This document shows positions 35,445-44,844 of a stretch of DNA of 51,582 nucleotides, one piece after another; position 1 is the stretch's first letter; the number at the start of each line of letters is the position of its first letter. The notes beneath the pieces are model-generated. The model saw only the letters and a list, made by a program, of their open reading frames with translations. It did not search any database and was not told where the DNA came from. This DNA comes from an uncultured Clostridium sp. (lineage in GTDB: Bacteria; Bacillota; Clostridia; Lachnospirales; Lachnospiraceae): NCBI GenBank assembly GCA_945917985.1, contig CAMEIH010000017.1:1-51582 (forward strand). The letters run 5' to 3'. A program made the position numbers and the translations under genes.

Positions 35445-37547
35445 CTATACTGTTTCCTGATTCGCAACAGGCTCATCGCTCTTTTTGGGAACATTGGTAA
35501 CAAATCCGCAATTTTCATTGGAACATACCAGTTTATTTCCCTTGTAGAGCATCAGGGAACCGCAGCGCTCGCATTTCATGGAAGAAGGTCTCTGCCATAC
35601 CATAAAATCGCAATCGGGATTGTCAATACAGCCATAGTACTTTCTTCCTTTTTTCGTTTTCTTTAACACAATATCCTTGCCGCACTTGGGACATGCCACC
35701 CCAATCTTTTCAAAATAAGGTTTTGTGTTGCGGCATTCCGGGAAGCCGGGACATGCAAGGAACCGTCCGTGAGGTCCGTATTTGATGACCATTTTCCGTC
35801 CGCAAACCTCACAGGTCTCATCAGAAACCTCATCCTGGATCTCCACTTCCTGCAGTTCCTTCTCCGCATTCTTTACCGCTTCATCAAGGTCAGGATAGAA
35901 ATTGGACACTACTGTCTTCCAATTCACGCTTCCCTCTTCCACTCCATCCAGAAGAGCCTCCATATTAGCGGTAAAATTCACATCCACAATGCTGGGGAAA
36001 GCATCCTTCATCATATTATTGACCACTTCCCCGAGCTCCGTCACATACAGATTCCTGTTTTCCTTGACCACATATCTCCTTGCGAGAATGGTGGTAATGG
36101 TAGGTGCATAGGTACTGGGCCGTCCGATGCCAAGCTCTTCCAGGGCACGAACCAAAGATGCCTCGGTATAATGAGGGGCAGGCTGTGTAAAGTGCTGCTT
36201 CGGGTCAAACTTTTCAAGAGTAAGCTTTGCGGAAGCATCAATTCCCTTTACGAGGGTATTGTTTTCTTCCTTCTCCTCCTCATCCGTATAAACGCTCATA
36301 AAGCCTTCAAACACCACTCTTGAGGCCGCTACGGTAAAGCGATGGTTTCCGCCGTCAATCTTAACCGATGTCGTTTCATATTTAGCAGGCGCCATACGGC
36401 TTGCCGTAAAGCGCTTCCAAATCAGCTGATACAGTCTGAACTGATCTCTGGAAAGGGAATCCTTGAGAAGTGCCGGTGTATTGTTTAAATCAGTCGGTCG
36501 GATTGCCTCATGGGCATCCTGGATCTTCTGATTGTTCTTTTTACTCTCTGTATTTTCTGCGGCGAATTCATTGCCGTAATTCTTTTTGATGTATTCCTCC
36601 GCCATGGCTTCCGCTTCTTTGGAAACTCTGGTGGAATCCGTACGAAGATAAGTGATCACACCGACAGTGCCGCTTCCCTTAATATCAATTCCTTCATAGA
36701 GCTGCTGTGCCAGGCGCATGGTCTTCTGTGTGGAAAAATTAAGTACTTTACTTGCCTCCTGCTGGAGAGTGGAAGTGGTAAACGGCAGGGGTGCTTTCTT
36801 GACTCTCTCCCCTTTCTTCACTTCACTCACATGATACTGCGCATGGTCAAGTTCTTTCACTATTCTATTCAGTTCTTCCTGTGAAGAAATTGTCACCTTG
36901 CCATCCTTTGTTCCGTAGTATTTAGCGGTCAAGGCTTTCTTTTCCCCCGGGATTTTGAAAGAAGCATCCAGGGTCCAGTATTCTTCCGGAATAAAGTTAT
37001 TGATCTCATCCTCTCTGTCACAGATAATGCGAAGTGCCACAGACTGCACACGTCCCGCACTCAGGCCTCTCTTAACCTTAGCCCAAAGAAGCGGTGAAAT
37101 GCGGTATCCAACCATACGATCAAGGACACGTCTTGCCTGCTGGGCATCCACCAGATCCATATTGATCTCTCTGGCGTTCTTTAAGGATTCCTTTACCGCA
37201 TTCTTGGTGATCTCATTAAATGTGATACGATATACCTTCTTATCTTCCAGCTTAAGCGCCTTATAAAGATGCCAGGATATCGCTTCTCCCTCACGGTCAG
37301 GGTCGGTTGCCAGATAAATTTTCTCTGCTTTCTTTACTTCTTTTCTCAAATTTGCGAGGATATCGCCCTTGCCTCTGATGGTGATGTATTTGGGCTCATA
37401 ATCATGCTCTACATCAATTCCAAGCTGGCTCTTAGGCAGATCACGGACATGCCCGTTGCTTGCCGTAACCTCATAATTCGGACCTAAGAACTTCTTAATC
37501 GTTTTTACTTTGGCAGGTGACTCCACAATTACCAGATACTTTGCCAT
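35445..37547 (-). CDS. topA: DNA topoisomerase I
   Basis: Type IA topoisomerase that relaxes negative supercoils. The start is ATG at 37545-37547 (MAKYLVIVES), with AAAGGGGTATGAAAA upstream. The 700-residue protein has the TOPRIM domain (IVESPAKVKTI, TDPDREGEA), the catalytic Tyr300 in ITYLRTDSTR, and three C-terminal four-cysteine zinc ribbons (CEVCGRKM..., CPKCGKDI..., CERCGSLM...). It is 183 nt upstream of the codY start. In Bacillus the two are separated by trmFO, codV, clpQ and clpY. Confidence 0.97.
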   Translation of the reverse strand: MAKYLVIVESPAKVKTIKKFLGPNYEVTASNGHVRDLPKSQLGIDVEHDYEPKYITIRGKGDILANLRKEVKKAEKIYLATDPDREGEAISWHLYKALKLEDKKVYRITFNEITKNAVKESLKNAREINMDLVDAQQARRVLDRMVGYRISPLLWAKVKRGLSAGRVQSVALRIICDREDEINNFIPEEYWTLDASFKIPGEKKALTAKYYGTKDGKVTISSQEELNRIVKELDHAQYHVSEVKKGERVKKAPLPFTTSTLQQEASKVLNFSTQKTMRLAQQLYEGIDIKGSGTVGVITYLRTDSTRVSKEAEAMAEEYIKKNYGNEFAAENTESKKNNQKIQDAHEAIRPTDLNNTPALLKDSLSRDQFRLYQLIWKRFTASRMAPAKYETTSVKIDGGNHRFTVAASRVVFEGFMSVYTDEEEKEENNTLVKGIDASAKLTLEKFDPKQHFTQPAPHYTEASLVRALEELGIGRPSTYAPTITTILARRYVVKENRNLYVTELGEVVNNMMKDAFPSIVDVNFTANMEALLDGVEEGSVNWKTVVSNFYPDLDEAVKNAEKELQEVEIQDEVSDETCEVCGRKMVIKYGPHGRFLACPGFPECRNTKPYFEKIGVACPKCGKDIVLKKTKKGRKYYGCIDNPDCDFMVWQRPSSMKCERCGSLMLYKGNKLVCSNENCGFVTNVPKKSDEPVANQETV

Positions 37548-37588
37548 TTTTTCATACCCCTTTATCACGAAAACTAGTAACGTGCTAA

Positions 37589-37617
37589 ACTATACACCTA
37601 TTTTTATGGGGTTGCAA
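37589..37617 (-). promoter_or_regulatory. Sigma-A-like promoter of topA
   Basis: On the minus strand TTGCAA (37612-37617) and TATAGT (37589-37594) are separated by 17 nt, about 40 nt before the topA start. It falls between topA and the structured repeat A, in a 383-bp gap without a gene. Confidence 0.65.
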
Positions 37618-37670
37618 GTAAAAAATTATTAAGTTACTATAAATTTTTATTTTTAGGGGGGAAATTTAGT

Positions 37671-37829
37671 GTCATGGTCTTCAAAAATCAACTCAAGGCT
37701 CATGTGCACGATGCGCTCCAATGAGCCTCAAAGCTTAAAAGCGTGTTCAGCAAAGGCTTCCACGGTTTTATGAGTCTCATTTACGCCGTGCCCAAAATCG
37801 CCGCAAGTTGATTTTTTGAAGAGCATGAC
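37671..37829 (+). repeat. Structured intergenic repeat, copy A
   Basis: This non-coding element is closed by a near-perfect inverted repeat of 23-24 bp (37671-37693 with 37806-37829). Inside are hairpin 1 (AGGCTCAT 37696-37703 with ATGAGCCT 37721-37728), hairpin 2 (37737-37745 with 37761-37769, one internal mismatch) with loop TTCAGCAAAGGCTTC, and a candidate pseudoknot GCACG 37706-37710 with CGTGC 37787-37791. The trailing CCAAAATCG is shared with the other copies. Confidence 0.85.
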
Positions 37830-37856
37830 AGGGCAGGTTTCCGAAAAATACAAGAA

Positions 37857-37896
37857 AAACAGGAAGAGGCATCTCTAAGATGATTTCTTCCTGTTT
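37857..37896 (-). terminator. Terminator after the pilus operon
   Basis: On the minus strand AAACAGGAAGA pairs with TCTTCCTGTTT, with an inner CATCT/AGATG helix, followed by a T-rich stretch. It lies 34 nt after the last pilus-locus gene. Confidence 0.75.
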
Positions 37897-37930
37897 CTTC
37901 TTATTATATATGTTATTATTTTAGTACAAG

Positions 37931-40900
37931 TTAGTTGAGCATGAAAGAGTCACGGAAGATAACAAACACTGATACGGTATCACTCTTTCCCTTTTCATCT
38001 GTTGCAGTGATCAGATACTGCATCATCCTCGTGCCATTCCATCCGCCTTCCGCATCAACAAAATCTCCTCTCACATCACAGGTATATTCGGTATCATAAG
38101 CGGGACTGTTTTGTGACTGAATCACATCCCCCGAAGCCGCTCTCTTAACCACCAGACTCGACAATGCATTGGGATCCGTCACCTCTTCGGGTGTCCACGA
38201 TACTTTATAATTTACATAAAAAGCATCTGCATCAATCATCATATACTCATCCAAATAAAAATAATATGAGACAGCTGTATTCTGCATATCAGGAATCTTA
38301 GTATAATCTGCATTTGTTACAAGTACCTTTGGAGTACTGGTTTTTTTGCTCGTTCTGTTATGCATAATTCTAAAGATATTAAGCATTTGACCGGGATTTT
38401 CAAAAATATAGCCATAGGTATATGGTGCATACCAGGTTCTGCCACTGTTTTCTTCAACATCCTTACCATATATGGAATTGTCATTCATGAAGCTTTCTAA
38501 GGCACCATTCAGCACACCGGAATCGTTCCAATCTGCATTCATATATCCGGAACCATTATCTATAAGTTTTCGAACTTGAAAGTATTTAACTTCCCACTGA
38601 TCATCAAAGGTCTGCTCTAAATCAGTTTTATTATTTATATGAATAATTCCCTGATTATATAAGCCATGATCATTCATATACAAAGACACCTTGCAACCAT
38701 CTGTCGGCAGAATGGTAGAATAACCATCATTGTTTTCCCAATGCTCTGTATTTTCCATATAGCCATTGATAAAGTTTGCAAACTCTGCCGGATCATCAAA
38801 TAAATCCACAAAATAATATAATTTGCCAAAATTATCAACTGTTCTTGTACCGGACATATGTCCATATCCCGATTCCCGCAATGCAGGCGCATCCAACATA
38901 AGAGCCGTAGTTGGCGTCTTTCCATCTTCATGATAAAGACAATTCTTATAAATTGCCATCAGCACTTCATCCGAAATCACATCTCCATCTGCAAATCTCA
39001 ATGGATTAGGCATAGGCGGTAAATCCGCTGCAATATGATCATCAATTTTTTCCCAATCACTACTGCTTTGTAATACATAAATACCAACACTCTGTGCGAT
39101 ATAGATCAAATCAGCATTTTCAACTTCCTCAACTGTAAGCGCGGAGGGAGTTCTCTGGATAATTTCTATCCGATATTTTTGGTCAAAAGCGGCAATATTT
39201 TCCTTGTATCGTTCCAAAATTTCCTTACCGGATTTTCCCGCAGCATAATCTGCAGCCGCTAATCCCTGGGTGTCATCCTCATTTGCCATATAAATCAGAA
39301 GCTTAAACCATTCGTTACTCACAAAACCATGCTGTGCATAATATCGATTTTTTCTGTTTTGATTATATACATAAATCCGTTTTGGTATTTTTCCATCTTC
39401 AAGCTCTTCCAGTTTTGTGATTCCATTGGTTTCATCGCTGGAAACAGTGTGGAATACCCAATCACCTTTCTCGCCCAAATAGCCCAAACTAGTATCCGGA
39501 TTGCTGTTGATTTGTCCCACACATAAGCCTACAGGCTGCTCACCATCTCCATACCACCCTTGGGAACTTGTATTATAATCAATTCCAAGGCAGTCTATGT
39601 TAGTGACAACCTTAGAATAGTCTCCTTTCTCACCTGATACTTTAACATATAAATTATCCTCTGAGGGTTCTTTACTTGTTAACGCATACGTACCTTCTCC
39701 ATCTGTGATTCTGACAATTTCAGCAGTATATAATGTTACCCCTGGCAACAGATTAGAATAAATAAAATTAACTTCACAGGTTCCTTTCCCTTCACCTGCA
39801 TACTCAAAAACAAATGTTTCAATATTTGTTGTTGTACTAACAGCCGCAGGAGATAAGACATATTTTCCATTGCCGGGAGCTACGGATTGAAAAGCCAATT
39901 CATAATAGGTATCACCGGCTACTATTTTACTCTTGTCACTCTCCTCGCTGTACAATCTGAAATATCCAGCCGGCATATCGGCAACACCATCTGTTTTTTT
40001 CTCATTCTCAACTCTAATATATTTGCCTACTAAATTATTCAACCCGCTTGTTATATCCGCATCTGTTACATTATGGGCTACAACACTTGAAGTATCAACA
40101 GCATAATTTCCTTTATCCCAATAAGTATAGCCGGCGCTCCAGGAAAATTCATCTTTCAATCTGGCCTGATAGTCATATTGTCTGCCATCTTCGACACTCT
40201 CGCTGAGTTTTACTGTAAATTTTTCTGCACGATAGGTAAAATCCGTACCCGACCCTGAAGATGCTTCCAAAAATTTCAAATCATAATTATACTCTGTTTT
40301 TTGCTTGATATCACTTGTCGGATAAGATCCGCTTGAGTTCTTTGACCAGTAATAAGCCGGATCCTTTACCTGCCATTCACCTTTTGGTGCTTCATTTTCC
40401 TTTCTCTCCATGGCTCTTACTCTATAACGAATACCATGATCGGTTGTATTTTCAGCTTTAATAATATTGTCAGGATTTAAATTAATGCTATAAAGGCCCT
40501 TATTATTTCCAACATATTCAAAGTACCCGCTTGCTGTAATGTTGGAGTCAATCTCGACTTCACGCCACCACAAATCGCTACCGTTTGAACTGTTCTTTGT
40601 TGTTAAATTTACACTATAATCTGTCAACGTCGGGCTGGTAACTCCACCATCCAAATAACTATAAATACCATTATAGGAATTAAATTGTGTATTGCCTGTC
40701 ATACTGGAGGCCATATACCTTATTCCGTCATATCCCAAAGGTGTATTTTTATCATATTCCTCCTTTGATCCCCACTCTATCAAATACGGAAAAATAGAAC
40801 ATGCCTCATGCGGAATCACTTCCACAATCCTGATTACTTCTCTCCTGTCTCCTTCTGCCGCTGCGGGTGCGGGCTGATTCAGGAAAATACGGGTTGCATT

Positions 40901-41095
40901 CTCTTTCGCTGATACGGCTCCTGCTTCCTTTTCAAGTGCTGTCACCTCAGCACTCTCCAAATCATCTGCCGCATCCTTTTTATTGGAAAAATGCAGAAAA
41001 ACACCTGCAAATATGCATAAACATGCCACAAATAAGACGCAGCCAAGTGCAACATATAATATTTTGTTTTCCTGTTTTTGTCCTTTTCGCTTCAT
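37931..41095 (-). CDS. Large membrane-anchored surface protein, candidate pilus tip protein
   Basis: This 1,054-residue protein is the last gene of the pilus locus. The start is ATG at 41093-41095 (MKRKGQKQ) because GAAGGAAAAGAAC precedes it; a GTG 12 codons earlier is possible. One membrane helix (about 13-36) is followed by a large extracellular part. Near its start is RIVEVIPHEACSIF, and the C-terminus looks like an Ig-type beta domain (YLITATDEKGKSDTVSVFV). There is no prepilin motif. The central region may fall in DUF5057, a memory-based guess. Position after the minor pilins recalls PilY1 and other tip adhesins. Confidence 0.75.
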   Translation of the reverse strand: MKRKGQKQENKILYVALGCVLFVACLCIFAGVFLHFSNKKDAADDLESAEVTALEKEAGAVSAKENATRIFLNQPAPAAAEGDRREVIRIVEVIPHEACSIFPYLIEWGSKEEYDKNTPLGYDGIRYMASSMTGNTQFNSYNGIYSYLDGGVTSPTLTDYSVNLTTKNSSNGSDLWWREVEIDSNITASGYFEYVGNNKGLYSINLNPDNIIKAENTTDHGIRYRVRAMERKENEAPKGEWQVKDPAYYWSKNSSGSYPTSDIKQKTEYNYDLKFLEASSGSGTDFTYRAEKFTVKLSESVEDGRQYDYQARLKDEFSWSAGYTYWDKGNYAVDTSSVVAHNVTDADITSGLNNLVGKYIRVENEKKTDGVADMPAGYFRLYSEESDKSKIVAGDTYYELAFQSVAPGNGKYVLSPAAVSTTTNIETFVFEYAGEGKGTCEVNFIYSNLLPGVTLYTAEIVRITDGEGTYALTSKEPSEDNLYVKVSGEKGDYSKVVTNIDCLGIDYNTSSQGWYGDGEQPVGLCVGQINSNPDTSLGYLGEKGDWVFHTVSSDETNGITKLEELEDGKIPKRIYVYNQNRKNRYYAQHGFVSNEWFKLLIYMANEDDTQGLAAADYAAGKSGKEILERYKENIAAFDQKYRIEIIQRTPSALTVEEVENADLIYIAQSVGIYVLQSSSDWEKIDDHIAADLPPMPNPLRFADGDVISDEVLMAIYKNCLYHEDGKTPTTALMLDAPALRESGYGHMSGTRTVDNFGKLYYFVDLFDDPAEFANFINGYMENTEHWENNDGYSTILPTDGCKVSLYMNDHGLYNQGIIHINNKTDLEQTFDDQWEVKYFQVRKLIDNGSGYMNADWNDSGVLNGALESFMNDNSIYGKDVEENSGRTWYAPYTYGYIFENPGQMLNIFRIMHNRTSKKTSTPKVLVTNADYTKIPDMQNTAVSYYFYLDEYMMIDADAFYVNYKVSWTPEEVTDPNALSSLVVKRAASGDVIQSQNSPAYDTEYTCDVRGDFVDAEGGWNGTRMMQYLITATDEKGKSDTVSVFVIFRDSFMLN

Positions 41096-41139
41096 GTTCT
41101 TTTCCTTCATTTCTATCCTTGTATCTGCCACTCCAAATG

Positions 41140-41937
41140 TTATAAGCCCGGATCACGAAGATACTTTATCATTCCTTTACCGTCATTTCTCTGAATATAC
41201 ACAGAATCAAGACGATTTCTCACGGAGACATTATCATCCATCTGTCTTGTGGTTGACTTACCGTTCTGGTATTCATATTCAAATTCCATATTTACATGAA
41301 TTGTCAGCGGATTGGTAAAATAATTCTTACCAATTCTCTTTTTCTCAGTCTCTGTCATCTCATCTTCAGATTTAGTACTCGGCTTAACAATACAACTGTC
41401 CAGTGTTTCCAGTTCAAAAGCCGTAACATACTGTGCCATCAAGTAGGGAAGCCGTGCATCTCCGTAAGCGGGAAGCTGTCCCTTCATTGCTGCGATTGCC
41501 TCAAGAGGAGCCTGGGCTTCATCGGTATAAGTACCAAGATCATAATTGCCTGTCATCAGATACATTTCACGGTACTTTGGCTGCCAGTAAATGGCCGTGC
41601 CTATAAAGGTCATGTTTTTTACATTTTTATCAAATTTTAATTCCCCAAAAAGGGCGCAGGTCATATCATCTGTAGCCGGATCAAGAGTCGACGCATCCTG
41701 TTCTATATAGCAGGCTCCCTTTGCAGATAGAATTGTGTCTATCACAAGATTTAAGGATGTCTGGGATTCATTCTGGATCTCCACGTTTGCATTGGCTCTT
41801 CCATAAAACTGCAGTACAGAAAAAATAATATAGCTGAGTCCCGCAAGTATGATTGCACTGACCGCAAAAGCCACCAGAAGTTCCACCAGCGTCATACCTT
41901 TATTATTTCTTTTTCCTTTCTCACTTGTACTCCACAT
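41140..41937 (-). CDS. Minor pilin-like protein (PilW/ComGF-like)
   Basis: This 265-residue protein has a prepilin leader: cleavage is expected after NNKG, before MTLVELLVAFAVSAII with the conserved Glu5. A single hydrophobic helix is followed by polar sequence and a globular part that ends RYLRDPGL. It overlaps the upstream minor pilin by 17 nt. Minor pilins prime pilus assembly as a tip complex. The PilW-type label rests on its order and size. Confidence 0.82.
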   Translation of the reverse strand: MWSTSEKGKRNNKGMTLVELLVAFAVSAIILAGLSYIIFSVLQFYGRANANVEIQNESQTSLNLVIDTILSAKGACYIEQDASTLDPATDDMTCALFGELKFDKNVKNMTFIGTAIYWQPKYREMYLMTGNYDLGTYTDEAQAPLEAIAAMKGQLPAYGDARLPYLMAQYVTAFELETLDSCIVKPSTKSEDEMTETEKKRIGKNYFTNPLTIHVNMEFEYEYQNGKSTTRQMDDNVSVRNRLDSVYIQRNDGKGMIKYLRDPGL

Positions 41938-42406
41938 AATGTTTTCCGGTTCCTTTAACTAAAACAACAGTTGCTTTCTTCCCATTATTGTTCTCCGATG
42001 TTATGCGTAAAATCCCGTCACTTGATTCCGGTGACATGGACAGCACTTTTCCGGTGGATTTATCAAACTGTACCGTTACTGTAGTTGCCCCGGGATCCGT
42101 AGGAGATGAAATGGTAACCCTTCTCTGCAGATCTTCCGTAACAACAGGCTCCGATTCCTCCGAGTTTTTGATATACAGCATATTGTTGGTCATATCGAGT
42201 TCCATGGTAAAATTACCTTTTTCAGACATGGACATCATTCTGGTATTTTCCAGTGCAGAATTAATTGTCTTTGCACACTTTTCCGCATCTCTGCTGTATG
42301 CCAGAGAGATGCTGATGGATGCCCCTCCAACTGCTATGCTCATAATAGCCACCACTACCAGAATCTCAATCAATGTAATGCCTTTGTTATTCCAAAGTTT
42401 TTTCAT
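41921..42406 (-). CDS. Minor pilin-like protein (GspH/FimT-like)
   Basis: The start is ATG at 42404-42406 (MKKLWNNKG) after GAGAGGAAAGC. The 161-residue protein has a prepilin site before ITLIEILVVVAIMSIAV with Glu5. The C-terminal domain of beta strands (VTISSPTDPG, VTVQFDKSTGKVL, VVLVKGTGKHYV) fits the GspH/FimT fold. It is 10 nt after the large PilX-like gene. Confidence 0.86.
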   Translation of the reverse strand: MKKLWNNKGITLIEILVVVAIMSIAVGGASISISLAYSRDAEKCAKTINSALENTRMMSMSEKGNFTMELDMTNNMLYIKNSEESEPVVTEDLQRRVTISSPTDPGATTVTVQFDKSTGKVLSMSPESSDGILRITSENNNGKKATVVLVKGTGKHYVEYK

Positions 42407-42416
42407 GCTTTCCTCT

Positions 42417-44831
42417 CTACGTGGAAGCCGATGCTTCTCCTTTTCGCCAGTTATTGTAATAAATATAGTCGGTATATTCCGTACCTGTAACTCTCTTTTC
42501 CATATCAATCAGCTTATTTTTATCCAAATCAATCAGAACTGTATTCTTAAAATAGTATGCAGCATAATCTTCTACTTTGATTTCGTCGATCTTGTCCTCT
42601 TCCGTTTCAAGAACACTTCTCTGCTCTGCTTCCAGAACGGACTGTACAAGTCCTCTGTTTGCCTTGACACTGAGATTTCCCTCCAAGGTAATCTTTCCCG
42701 TCGCAATAATAAGCCCCTCAAAGCTACCGCCATTTCCCTTCACAAGAAGATTACCGTCGCAAAGAACGATTCCCTTCTTCTTCTCTGCTGAAAGGTCAAG
42801 CACGGAATTTGTTCCCGAAAGAATCCATACGCGGGCATTCTTGACGCCCTCCACTTCACGCCCCTCAAACTTATTGGGCAATGTACCTCCGGTCAGCTTA
42901 TCCAGATTCATGAAATTAGCAAGAGGATAATCCGTACTGATCTTTTTGCCGTCTTCCACAGCATCCAGCTTGTTGGGCTCCAGATTCACATAAAGCTGTG
43001 CATAGTGCTTTTGCATATTGTTACTGCGATTTGCCATATCATCCAAAGCAATTCCATTCTTCTTGAAGGTTTTATCAGCCTCGTCTGTATCTGTTAACAG
43101 TCCTGTGGTGTAAACCTTGGTACTGCCTGCACCTCCTGCCTTTATGGTAATATGAGATGCTATGCTGGAGTTATCTGCTCTTTTCAATATCTCCTGCTTT
43201 AATTCCCACTTCTGTTTCGCTGCAGCTTCGCCCTCTTCTCCGGGATCTGTTGCCGTCATAATATCATTTACATAATTAATTTCCTGTCCATTCAGAATAT
43301 TAAGATAATAATAGGTGTAGCTTTTTCCATTATCATTGTAAACCACCGGAATTACAGGTTTGTTCTTATCCAGATATTTATTTCCAAACCATTCTGCCAA
43401 TTTCAGATTATCCTCAGAGGGGCAGATCTCACTCACATCGGTGCTTCCCCCTAACTGGGGATTGGATACCCCTTTCAAAATATCAGTGGGAGCCAGATAA
43501 AGAAACTGGTTATATCGCATAGCAATGGATTCTCCTGTGCGGAGTTCCTGTGCCTCTCCCGTCGCCAGGTCTTTATATGCCTTTTCTCCATCCTTGATAT
43601 CCACATACGCCACACCCGCTACCATCAGTGTGTTAAGACCGGTCAGATCAAGCGTAGAATTCATGCCGTTTATCACAATCGCACTGCTGGTTGTATGCGC
43701 AGCCTGCATTTTTTCGCCTGCCGCATACTTATCCTTTATGTTGCTGTTTTCAAAAGTCGTATAAACTGTACTTCCGCTGTTATTAAAGTTATAACCGTAA
43801 TAATTTCCGGAAAGTGTAACACTGCTGTTTCTGGCATTCAATTCCAGATCATCAGCCGTATAAATATTCGCTCTTGCATTTAACGTTGACGGTGTAACAG
43901 TCTGCTTTAACACAGGAGAAGCCGGTTTTCCATCTTCTACCGTTCTGATGTTTTCCACCCAGAGATTAGTCTGTGCTTCCTTGGTAGGATCCGGCGATTC
44001 AATAGTAACTCCTGATTCACAGATATTAAAATCTCCCTTGGAAATAATATAACTGGAATCTGTAAATTTCACAGTGGACTTATAGAAATTCATACCATCA
44101 TACAGTTCCGACCCGTAAAGATATCCATTGTACGATGCATTTGCACCGGCACTGTCAATTCCCGCATAAACATTTCCCTCCACAAAAGCGCTAGCGGAAC
44201 TGAATGTAATCCCCTTATTTCCAATCAGAGAATAATCAAGGAACTGACTGAAATCCTGATAAAAATTAATATAAGGCACTTCTATCACAATATCTGTCGT
44301 GATCACAGACTCATATTTGTCATCTTTTACATACTTAACTTTTACATCCTCCAGCACATACTGCCAAAGCTCTGCGCCAGTCTCCGGATCGGGTACAATA
44401 CTAGCTCCATTATAAGAAGTAACCTGCAATTGTTCATTCGTTTCACTTCTTGAAATATAAGAATTTAATTTCACCAGGGTTTCATCTTTGGCCACATTAT
44501 CCCCTTCACCGTACAGTGCAGTCAGTTCATTCTTAAACATTCCTGCAAAAGCAACATACGCCGCATTCTGCGTAGGATATTGTCCCGTAGTATTGGCTTC
44601 AATCAGTGTTTTAGAATAAGATCTCTGAAGTGCTGCCGAAACATCTCTTCCGATACCATTGTAAATATCGTCAAGACCGATTTCATCCACATAGAAATTC
44701 TGCTTCATGGCATACTCAATCTGCTTCATCCTCAAATTGGCCGAGCTCACCGAAATAATGATTGATGCAAGAATAACAAGAAAGCTGACAGCTACCAATA
44801 CAATGATCAAAGTAGAGCCGCTATTATTCAA
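42417..44831 (-). CDS. Giant PilX-like minor pilin, 804 residues
   Basis: The best start is TTG at 44829-44831, giving a 5-residue leader (MNNSG) directly before STLIIVLVAVSFLVILAS. GAGGAG lies 7 nt upstream, and the codon comes 13 nt after the stop of the preceding gene. Longer frames overlap that gene. A pilin-type helix is present but Glu5 is replaced by Ile, as in PilX/GspK-type subunits. The rest (about 100-804) is a very long extracellular region that includes repeated beta-type segments such as SVTLSGNYYGY, LDLSAEKKKGIVLCDGN, NGGSFEGLIIATGKI. The size is far above the usual 150-300 residues. Confidence 0.82.
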   Translation of the reverse strand: MNNSGSTLIIVLVAVSFLVILASIIISVSSANLRMKQIEYAMKQNFYVDEIGLDDIYNGIGRDVSAALQRSYSKTLIEANTTGQYPTQNAAYVAFAGMFKNELTALYGEGDNVAKDETLVKLNSYISRSETNEQLQVTSYNGASIVPDPETGAELWQYVLEDVKVKYVKDDKYESVITTDIVIEVPYINFYQDFSQFLDYSLIGNKGITFSSASAFVEGNVYAGIDSAGANASYNGYLYGSELYDGMNFYKSTVKFTDSSYIISKGDFNICESGVTIESPDPTKEAQTNLWVENIRTVEDGKPASPVLKQTVTPSTLNARANIYTADDLELNARNSSVTLSGNYYGYNFNNSGSTVYTTFENSNIKDKYAAGEKMQAAHTTSSAIVINGMNSTLDLTGLNTLMVAGVAYVDIKDGEKAYKDLATGEAQELRTGESIAMRYNQFLYLAPTDILKGVSNPQLGGSTDVSEICPSEDNLKLAEWFGNKYLDKNKPVIPVVYNDNGKSYTYYYLNILNGQEINYVNDIMTATDPGEEGEAAAKQKWELKQEILKRADNSSIASHITIKAGGAGSTKVYTTGLLTDTDEADKTFKKNGIALDDMANRSNNMQKHYAQLYVNLEPNKLDAVEDGKKISTDYPLANFMNLDKLTGGTLPNKFEGREVEGVKNARVWILSGTNSVLDLSAEKKKGIVLCDGNLLVKGNGGSFEGLIIATGKITLEGNLSVKANRGLVQSVLEAEQRSVLETEEDKIDEIKVEDYAAYYFKNTVLIDLDKNKLIDMEKRVTGTEYTDYIYYNNWRKGEASAST

Positions 44832-44844
44832 TTGTCTTCTCCTC

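Noticed and set aside
41988-42791. Plus-strand open frame spanning the end of the large minor pilin gene and the GspH-like gene
   Set aside because: Antisense to two well-supported prepilin genes; no ribosome site.
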